DNA of 15,128 bases from an uncultured Clostridia bacterium. GTDB lineage: Bacteria; Bacillota; Clostridia; Christensenellales; Borkfalkiaceae. Under the pieces are notes generated by a model. The model worked only from the letters and a program-made list of their open reading frames with translations. It did not search any database and was not told where the DNA came from. Below, one piece after another: positions 1 to 6,339 of this stretch (positions within the stretch are counted from its first letter, which is position 1; every line of letters begins with the position of its first letter). The DNA is taken from the NCBI GenBank assembly GCA_947589335.1, contig CANPZH010000020.1, forward strand, positions 1-15,128. Reading direction: 5' to 3'. Position numbers and translations under genes: made by a program.

Positions 1-692
1 GAAGACTTTCCGAACCCTTCTTCGTCCTCGCGACGCAGAACCCCATCGAGCAGGACGGTACCTATCCTCTTCCCGAGGCGCAGATGGACCGTTTCATGCT
101 CAAACTTCTCGTGCCCGATCCCGGTCTCGACGAGCTTTTGGAGATCGTCAACATGACGCAGAAGACGATGGCGGAAGTCGCAGAGGCCGCTTGCTCGGGC
201 GAGCAGCTGCTCGAGATGCGCAGGACCGCGAACCAGATCCCCGTCGCCGAGGAAGTGATGCGGTATGCGATGACGCTCATCTCCGCGACCCATCCCGACG
301 GCGAGTGCGCGACCGAGGCGGCGAAAAAGTTCGTGCGCGTCGGCGCCAGCCCCCGTGCGGGACAGGCGATCATCTCGGCGGCGAAAGTCATGGCGCTCAT
401 CAAGGGCAGGTTCAATGTCGCCTATTCCGACATCAACACCCTCGCCTATCCCGTTCTCCGTCACCGCATCAAGCTCAACTTCGAGGCGATCGCGGAGCGC
501 GTCACGGCGGATCAGATCATCACGATGATCCTCGAAGAGGTGAGCAAGAAAGCCAAGGTCTCCTTCGCAAAGCCGGAGGGGGAGAAGTCCGCAAAGCCCG
601 AAGAGAAGACGGAACCCGAGCAGGCAACCGAAGAGGAGCAGGCGGATACGGAAAACAAAAAGGGAAGACGCGGGCTTTTCGGAAAAAAGTAA
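1..692 (+). CDS. MoxR-family AAA+ ATPase, C-terminal part (5' end outside window)
   Basis: The reading frame is already open at the left edge (first full codon at base 3) and ends with TAA at 690-692, giving 229 residues. The first residues read PFFVLATQNPIEQDGTYPLP and continue to EAQMDRFM, the sensor-1 region that is nearly invariant in MoxR AAA+ ATPases. The helical lid follows, with VLRHRIKLNFEA near bases 445-489, also typical. Walker A and Walker B lie upstream, outside the window. MoxR ATPases are cytoplasmic motors or chaperones that work with VWA-domain partners encoded next to them, as here. An odd feature is the tail (about bases 555-689): a Glu/Lys/Pro/Ala-rich, strongly acidic stretch ending in a basic KKGRRGLFGKK, beyond where most MoxR proteins stop. 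An internal ATG at 84 is not the start, because conserved sequence lies before it. The family call is secure; the client is unknown. Confidence 0.95.
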   Translation, partial: RLSEPFFVLATQNPIEQDGTYPLPEAQMDRFMLKLLVPDPGLDELLEIVNMTQKTMAEVAEAACSGEQLLEMRRTANQIPVAEEVMRYAMTLISATHPDGECATEAAKKFVRVGASPRAGQAIISAAKVMALIKGRFNVAYSDINTLAYPVLRHRIKLNFEAIAERVTADQIITMILEEVSKKAKVSFAKPEGEKSAKPEEKTEPEQATEEEQADTENKKGRRGLFGKK

Positions 693-706
693 CGCGGGAG
701 TAAAGG

Positions 707-1606
707 ATGAAGGTCACTCACCTGAACGACGCGTTCTTCAGCCGACTGGAGACGCTGTCATTGAACTTAAAATCCAGCCTTGCGGGCTATTTCGGCGGCA
801 AACACCTCGTCAGAACCTACGGACAGACGGTGGAGTTTGCCGATTTCCGCGAGTATCAGCTCGGAGACGATATCCGCCGTATCGACTGGAATCTGTACAG
901 CCGGTTTGAAAAGTACTTTCTCAGGCTCTTCACCGACGAGAGACAGATGCAGGTGCAGATCTTTCTCGACTGCTCCGGCTCCATGGGAAGGAACAATCCC
1001 CAGAAGGCGGCGTACGCGGTTGCGACGGCCGCCGCTCTGGGTTTTCTGGCGGTCCAGAATATGGATAAGCTCACGTTCAACTTTATCAAGGAGAGCGGGT
1101 ACGAGAACCCGTTCGGGACGATCGTGGGCAAGAATGCGTTTTTCCGCGCGATCGGGGCTTTCGAACAGCTCGAATTTTCGGGCGATCCCGACATCGAGGC
1201 GTGCATCACGGGCTGCCCCGACACGGGGACGAACAACGGACTCACCGTGATCATCTCCGACTTTTTCACCGAGAGCAACTGGAAAAAGGCGGTGGACTAT
1301 CTGTGCTACAAACACCGGCAGGTGCTGCTCATCCAGATCATGTCTCCCGACGAGATCGATCCCGCTTACGACGGACGCGTCAATCTGATCGACTCCGAGT
1401 CCGTCGATCTTGCAGACCCCAAGAACATGAAGATCAGGATCACGAGGGGGCTGCAGTTGGCGTATGAACAGGCGCTCACCGATTTCAAGGAAGATATCCG
1501 CTCCTTCTGCATGAAGAGGGGGGCCGGATTTCTGTCCGTCTCTTCGGATATGCCCGTAGAGAGAGTGCTGTTCGGAGAGTTACTAAAGGTAGGTATCATG
1601 TCATGA
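707..1606 (+). CDS. DUF58 / VWA-domain protein, soluble MoxR partner
   Basis: This 299-residue protein has the DUF58 signature at residues 46-66 (DFREYQLGDDIRRIDWNLYS then R), matching the family pattern D-x-R-x-Y-x-x-G-D-D-x-R-x-I-D-W. A VWA-like fold follows, with a complete MIDAS start DCSGS (D88, S90, S92) and a later Asp in VIISDFF (D185). No membrane segment or signal peptide is visible, so it should be cytoplasmic, like the short class of DUF58 proteins. These are almost always encoded beside a moxR gene and are thought to be adaptors of the ATPase; the molecular role is not settled. The start is supported by GGAG at 697-700, 6 bases before the ATG and 14 bases after the moxR stop. Its stop overlaps the next gene's start as ATGA at 1603-1606, suggesting translational coupling. 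Confidence 0.93.
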   Translation: MKVTHLNDAFFSRLETLSLNLKSSLAGYFGGKHLVRTYGQTVEFADFREYQLGDDIRRIDWNLYSRFEKYFLRLFTDERQMQVQIFLDCSGSMGRNNPQKAAYAVATAAALGFLAVQNMDKLTFNFIKESGYENPFGTIVGKNAFFRAIGAFEQLEFSGDPDIEACITGCPDTGTNNGLTVIISDFFTESNWKKAVDYLCYKHRQVLLIQIMSPDEIDPAYDGRVNLIDSESVDLADPKNMKIRITRGLQLAYEQALTDFKEDIRSFCMKRGAGFLSVSSDMPVERVLFGELLKVGIMS

Positions 1607-3531
1607 CGCTGGCACTGTTGATCCCTCTCGGCCTTTTGGGGCTTTTGGGGATCGTCGCGCTCATTATCATCTATATCATAAAGCCCAACTATCTCGTCAA
1701 GCACGTTTCCTCGACGTACGTCTGGAAGCTCAGCTTGAAGTACAAGAGAAAGAAGCTGCCGACGAGCACGATCAGGAACATCCTGCTCTTTATCTGCCAG
1801 GTCCTCATCCTGACGGCGATCGCGCTCATCTTTGCGAAACCCGCGATCGTCTACGACCACAACACCGACCGTTCCGACGTGATCGCGATCATCGACTCTT
1901 CCGCGAGCATGTACACGGAGACGGAGGAGACGACCCGCTTCGAACGCGCCGTAGAGGGCGTCCGCACGCTCAGCGGGCAGGTCATCTCCGAGGGCGGGGC
2001 AATGACCGTCATCTTGGCGGACGACAAGCCGGAGTTCCTCGTGCGGCAGGTGACAAGCCGCAACCGCTCCGAGCTCGACGAGGCGCTCGACGCGCTTTTA
2101 GCGGACAAAAACGCATGTTTTTACGGATCGTCCGACATGGACGCCGCGATCACGCTCTGCGAGGACGTCCTTGCGGAGGATCCCGCGGCGAAGATCCATC
2201 TGTTCACCGATACATCCTATTCCTATCTCCCCGAGATGGTGACGCTCGAACAGGTCACGGACAGCGAGGAGTGGAACGCGGCGATCCTCAATGCCCGCGC
2301 GGAGCTCGTCGACGGGTACTATGCCCTCACGGCGGAGGTCGCCTGCTACGGAAGAGATCTGGCGCTCGAAGTCAAGGTGGAAGTCAACGTGCCCAATTCG
2401 GCTACGCCCATCACCTTCTCCAAGACGGTGACCTGCAACGCGAACAGCACGAAGACGGTCATCTTCCGCTACGGCGGCGGGGAGGAATCGGAAGATTTCT
2501 TCTACTACGACATCGGCAGCGAGAACAGGTTCACGACCTATACCTCCGTCATCCTCTCGCTCGGCGAGCAGGATTCTTTCCGCGAAGACAACACATTCTA
2601 TCTCTATGGCGGACAGAAGGAGACGATCCGCGTCGTCTATGCGAGCTCCGATCCCAACCCGTTCTTCACGGGCATGATCGACAATATCCTCAAAAAGGCA
2701 TACAGCAACGTGTGGGACGTCCGCGTGGACGAGGTCCCGAAGGGGCAGGAGTTCCCGACCTCGGGGTACAACTTCTATCTCTATGAACACAGGATGCCCG
2801 AACAGATCCCGATGGACGGCGTCGTCGTCCTCATGGATCCCGACCGCGCCCCGACGGGAGCGGATTTCCGCATCCAGAACCGCTATCCTCTGCACAATCC
2901 CGTCTATCTGCAGGTCGCCGAGGACCATCCCGTCCTCTTCGACTTCCGTGCCGAGGAGATCTATCTGACCTATTACACCGGTCTCGAGCTGGGGCCCGCA
3001 TATAAGGTCCTTCTGACGTGCGACGGCCGTCCCGTGCTGGCGCTCAGAAACGACGGCGCGAACAAGACCGCCGTCCTTCCCTTCAGCGTGCACTACTCCA
3101 ATCTCTCCCAGAGGGTGGATTGGGGGCTTCTCATCTACAATCTCTTCAGTTACTATATGCCTCCGACCGTCCCGGGGAACGCATATGAGGTCAACGAGGA
3201 GATCACCGTCGATTCGCGGGGTCCCGAGGTCAGCCTCAAGGGCTCCGAGACGGTGTTCACCGAGTTCCCGGCGTCGCTGAAATTCTCCATCCCGGGGACA
3301 TATACCCTCAAACAGACGTCCTATTACAACGAGACCCTGCCCGATGTGCAACTCTTCGTCAAGATCCCGGCGCTCGAGAGCAACATCTGGCGGGAAGAGA
3401 GCGGACTTGCGGAGCCCTATATCGAGCTCGCCGCGGAAGATTCCGTCGACGATTTGCTCATCTGGCTCGCCGCGGCGCTCGTGGCGCTGCTGTTTGCCGA
3501 GTGGTGGCTGCAGTCGCGCGAAAACCGATAA
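1603..3531 (+). CDS. BatA-like membrane protein with one VWA domain
   Basis: This is a 642-residue protein. Two N-terminal hydrophobic helices (about residues 4-26 and 59-78) flank a basic loop (KYKRKK at 46-51), the layout of the BatA N-terminal (aerotolerance regulator) domain. A VWA domain spans about 93-215, with MIDAS motif DSSAS (D98, S100, S102) and a later Asp in HLFTDTS (D203). A beta-rich segment (about 225-320) comes next, then an alpha/beta region (about 340-420, beginning IRVVYASSDPNPFFTGMID) that resembles a degenerate amidotransferase-like fold. A single C-terminal helix (about 618-636) ends in a short basic tail. By the positive-inside rule the region between helices 2 and 3 lies outside the membrane. 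The start overlaps the DUF58 stop (ATGA). An ATG at 1598 is out of frame. It likely acts with the flanking MoxR and VWA proteins in an envelope complex; no substrate is indicated. Confidence 0.9.
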   Translation: MTLALLIPLGLLGLLGIVALIIIYIIKPNYLVKHVSSTYVWKLSLKYKRKKLPTSTIRNILLFICQVLILTAIALIFAKPAIVYDHNTDRSDVIAIIDSSASMYTETEETTRFERAVEGVRTLSGQVISEGGAMTVILADDKPEFLVRQVTSRNRSELDEALDALLADKNACFYGSSDMDAAITLCEDVLAEDPAAKIHLFTDTSYSYLPEMVTLEQVTDSEEWNAAILNARAELVDGYYALTAEVACYGRDLALEVKVEVNVPNSATPITFSKTVTCNANSTKTVIFRYGGGEESEDFFYYDIGSENRFTTYTSVILSLGEQDSFREDNTFYLYGGQKETIRVVYASSDPNPFFTGMIDNILKKAYSNVWDVRVDEVPKGQEFPTSGYNFYLYEHRMPEQIPMDGVVVLMDPDRAPTGADFRIQNRYPLHNPVYLQVAEDHPVLFDFRAEEIYLTYYTGLELGPAYKVLLTCDGRPVLALRNDGANKTAVLPFSVHYSNLSQRVDWGLLIYNLFSYYMPPTVPGNAYEVNEEITVDSRGPEVSLKGSETVFTEFPASLKFSIPGTYTLKQTSYYNETLPDVQLFVKIPALESNIWREESGLAEPYIELAAEDSVDDLLIWLAAALVALLFAEWWLQSRENR

Positions 3532-3537
3532 AGGAGG
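3532..3537 (+). promoter_or_regulatory. Strong ribosome binding site (AGGAGG)
   Basis: AGGAGG sits 9 bases before the ATG at 3547 and starts directly after the TAA stop of the preceding gene. It is a full Shine-Dalgarno match and fixes the start of the double-VWA gene. It also predicts strong independent initiation rather than reliance on coupling. Confidence 0.85.
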
Positions 3538-3546
3538 GCGGCGGAT

Positions 3547-6339
3547 ATGTTAAATTTCGGAATCAACTTCACCCATCCCTGGCTACTCCTGCTCCTGATC
3601 CCTGCGCTTGCGCTCACTCTTCTGACCTATTTCCTGCTCAACAAGCGGTACAGGAGAACGCGCAACCGCGTCATTTCGATGACGCTGCACATGATCGTCA
3701 TGACGCTCGCCATCCTCGTCCTTTCGGGGATCACCTTCACCTATCAGATCTCCAACCCCGAGAACGAGCTCATTCTGCTCGTGGACGTCTCCGACACGGA
3801 GGAGACCTCGGCAGACCGCCGCGACGACCTCGTCGCGACCCTGCTCGACGAGAGCGCGCTCGACGGGCTCAAAGTCGGCGTCGTGACCTTCGGCTTCACG
3901 CAGGAATACGCCGTTCCGCTCACCTATGAGGCGGAGGAGGCGTACGATCTCTACCGCAACGCGCCCCTGCCCGATACGACGGCGACGGACATCGCTGCGG
4001 CGCTGCGCTACGCGCGCGGGCTGTTCGGCAACCCCGAGACGGGGAAGATCGTCCTCATCACCGACGGCAAGGAGACGGACGAAGCCGCGCTCGACGTCAT
4101 CCGCTCGGTCTCCGCACAGGGGATCAAGGTGGACGCCGTCAACATCGGCTCCTCCTTCGAAGACGATAACGTGCAGGTCGTCGGCGTGGAGTTCCCCAAC
4201 TATCACATCAACGTGGGGGAGACCTTCACGATCGGCGTCTCCATCCGCGCAAAGGAATCGACGCAGTCGACCGTCGTCGAGATTTACGATAACGGCAACT
4301 TCGACAGCGAGAACGGCATCCAGACCGTCAACCTCGCCTCTGGGTCGCAGGTCGTCTCCTTCCAGAGCGCGTTCGCGACGGAGGGGCTGCACCAGATCCG
4401 CGTCAAGGTCACCGAGACGAGCGACGGCATGCACGACAACAACGAGTACTATTCCTATTTCTATCTCGACGTGTACGACAAGGTGCTCATCATCGACCAG
4501 GGGATGAACCCCGGAGAGTCCGACGCGCTCACAGAGCTCCTCACTTCGGGAGAGCCCGCATACGACGTCACGCAGCTCCATCTGCACACGGATACGGGCA
4601 CGCCTACGACGGTCGAAGAGCTCCGCGCTTACGACCAGATCATCCTCAACAACATCGCAAATTCCGACCTCACCCCCTACGGGCTCGACGAGCTGCTCTA
4701 TACCTATGTATATGAATACGGCGGCGGCCTGTTCACGACGGGCGGGACGAACGACGGCGTACAGCCCCATGCCTATGACCGTCTTGACCTCAACAACACC
4801 CTGTTCCAGGAGATGCTGCCCGTGCAGGCGATCAACTACACGCCGCCCGTCGGCGTCATGATCGTCATCGATATTTCGGGAAGTATGGCGGGCGATAAGC
4901 TCGAGTGGGCGAAGAACGGCGCGATCAACTGCCTGTCCGTCCTCACCGACCGCGACTACGTCGGCATCATGACCCTCGATACCGATTACGGCACCGTGCT
5001 GCAGCTGACGAGCCGTACCGAACAGACGGCGATCACCGAGGCGATCCAGCGGATCGGCGAGGGCGGGTCGACGACCTTCTCGACGGCGATCAAGCGCGCC
5101 GCGGAGGCGCTCATCTCCGAAAAACGGGTAGACAGACGGCATGTCGTCATCGTCACCGACGGCGAACCGACGGAGCCTGAGGAGAGCTACCTCGGCCTCG
5201 TCCGCCAGTATCACACCGAGAACGAGATCAGCTTCTCCGTCGTCGGGATCCAGGTCACAAGCTCCGAAAAGATGGAGACGCTCGTCCAAGAGGGCGGCGG
5301 AAGACTGCACATCACGAACAGCGAGCACGACGTCCTCTCGGACATGCGGGAAGATCTGAACGCGCCCGAGATCAAGGACTTCGATCCGACTCCCTTCCAC
5401 CCCTACATCGCGAACGCGCTCTCTCCCGTCGTCTACGGCGTCGAGTACGGCGTCGACGGCGAGAGCAGGCGGGCGATGGCTGCCCAGCTCGGCGGATTCT
5501 ACGGCGTGAAGGCGCGTGCGAGCGCAGACGTCATCCTCGTCGGCGACTACGAAGTCCCCATCTATGCGCAGTGGAAATTCGGGCAGGGCATGGTCGGCAG
5601 CTTCATGTGCGACGCGGGCGGCCAGTGGTCCTCCTCCTTCCTCGCGGACCCGAACGGAGGACGGCTCCTCCGCAACGCAGTCGGCAACCTGATGCCGACG
5701 CAGGACATCCACCCGCAGGAGATCGGCCTCGTGCTGCGCGAGGACAACTACATCAACCAGCTGAGCATCTACACCGAACTCAACGACGGCGAGACGATCG
5801 AGGGCAAGATCGTGCGCGTCTCGGACGAAGGGGAGGAGACGGTCCCGCTCAATTCCCTTCCCCTGCCTCCCGAAGAGGGGGGAGAGGAGGACCCGGGCTT
5901 CTACGTCACCTCCGCGCTGAGCGCCGACAACCGCTTCACCCGCTGTACCTTCGTCGTGAAGGAGAGCGGCGTCTACCGGATCGAGATCGTCAAGCGGGAC
6001 GCAGAGGGGAACACCCTCGCCTCCGCCGAGACCTATAAATCGTTCGCCTTCTCCAAGGAGTACGAACTCGAGCCTGACGAGACGGAGTTCGACCCCGCCG
6101 CGTTCCTCACGGAGATCGCCGACCGCGGCAGAGGATCCCTCGTCGCCGAGGAAGATTGGTGGCAGATCTTCGACGACTTCATCACCGAGCTCGACCGCGT
6201 TTTCGACCCCCGTCTTGCATTTATGATCACGGCGATGGTCCTGTTCCTTGCCGATATCGCGGTACGGAAATTCAAGTTCAAGTGGCCGCATGAGCTCATC
6301 CGCGAACACAGAGAGAGGAGAGCTTCGGAAAAATCATGA
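3547..6339 (+). CDS. Membrane protein with two VWA domains and a GATase1-like domain
   Basis: This is a 930-residue protein. Helices at about 11-31 and 43-66 enclose a basic loop (KRYRRTRNR), so the bulk should be extracytoplasmic. A third helix at about 888-905 is followed by a strongly basic cytoplasmic tail (about 907-926). VWA-1 spans about 77-200, with a variant MIDAS DVSDT (D80, S82, T84), T147 and D173 (ITDGKE). A beta-sandwich region (about 205-310) follows. A class I amidotransferase-like domain (about 313-430) comes next; its elbow-like GGGLFTTGG (392-400) has no Cys, so it should not be catalytic. VWA-2 spans about 436-600, with canonical DISGS (D442, S444, S446), GGSTT and VTDGE (D538). 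The remaining part (about 620-830) is beta-rich. Similar VWA plus GATase1-like proteins accompany MoxR systems and are presumed envelope scaffolds or metal-dependent adhesion parts. The stop overlaps the next start (ATGA at 6336-6339). Confidence 0.9.
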   Translation: MLNFGINFTHPWLLLLLIPALALTLLTYFLLNKRYRRTRNRVISMTLHMIVMTLAILVLSGITFTYQISNPENELILLVDVSDTEETSADRRDDLVATLLDESALDGLKVGVVTFGFTQEYAVPLTYEAEEAYDLYRNAPLPDTTATDIAAALRYARGLFGNPETGKIVLITDGKETDEAALDVIRSVSAQGIKVDAVNIGSSFEDDNVQVVGVEFPNYHINVGETFTIGVSIRAKESTQSTVVEIYDNGNFDSENGIQTVNLASGSQVVSFQSAFATEGLHQIRVKVTETSDGMHDNNEYYSYFYLDVYDKVLIIDQGMNPGESDALTELLTSGEPAYDVTQLHLHTDTGTPTTVEELRAYDQIILNNIANSDLTPYGLDELLYTYVYEYGGGLFTTGGTNDGVQPHAYDRLDLNNTLFQEMLPVQAINYTPPVGVMIVIDISGSMAGDKLEWAKNGAINCLSVLTDRDYVGIMTLDTDYGTVLQLTSRTEQTAITEAIQRIGEGGSTTFSTAIKRAAEALISEKRVDRRHVVIVTDGEPTEPEESYLGLVRQYHTENEISFSVVGIQVTSSEKMETLVQEGGGRLHITNSEHDVLSDMREDLNAPEIKDFDPTPFHPYIANALSPVVYGVEYGVDGESRRAMAAQLGGFYGVKARASADVILVGDYEVPIYAQWKFGQGMVGSFMCDAGGQWSSSFLADPNGGRLLRNAVGNLMPTQDIHPQEIGLVLREDNYINQLSIYTELNDGETIEGKIVRVSDEGEETVPLNSLPLPPEEGGEEDPGFYVTSALSADNRFTRCTFVVKESGVYRIEIVKRDAEGNTLASAETYKSFAFSKEYELEPDETEFDPAAFLTEIADRGRGSLVAEEDWWQIFDDFITELDRVFDPRLAFMITAMVLFLADIAVRKFKFKWPHELIREHRERRASEKS

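Noticed and set aside
84..692. ATG at 84 as the true start of the MoxR gene
   Set aside because: The frame is open upstream to the edge and encodes the conserved MoxR sensor-1 segment before this Met, so the gene is truncated by the window and does not start here.
2098..3351. A 417-codon minus-strand frame opposite the BatA-like gene, and similar ones at 7461-9008 and 13353-14516
   Set aside because: Same explanation: each lies opposite a well-supported + strand gene, with no recognisable motif and no initiation signal.
4659..4750. Active glutamine amidotransferase
   Set aside because: The elbow-like GGGLFTTGG has no Cys, and no Cys lies nearby to act as nucleophile, so catalytic amidotransfer is not supported.
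3583..6309. A 908-codon open frame on the minus strand
   Set aside because: It lies wholly opposite the double-VWA gene and reads as Arg/Asp/Val/Glu-rich sequence without a domain. Codon bias of a GC-rich gene creates such antisense frames. No ribosome site or promoter was seen.
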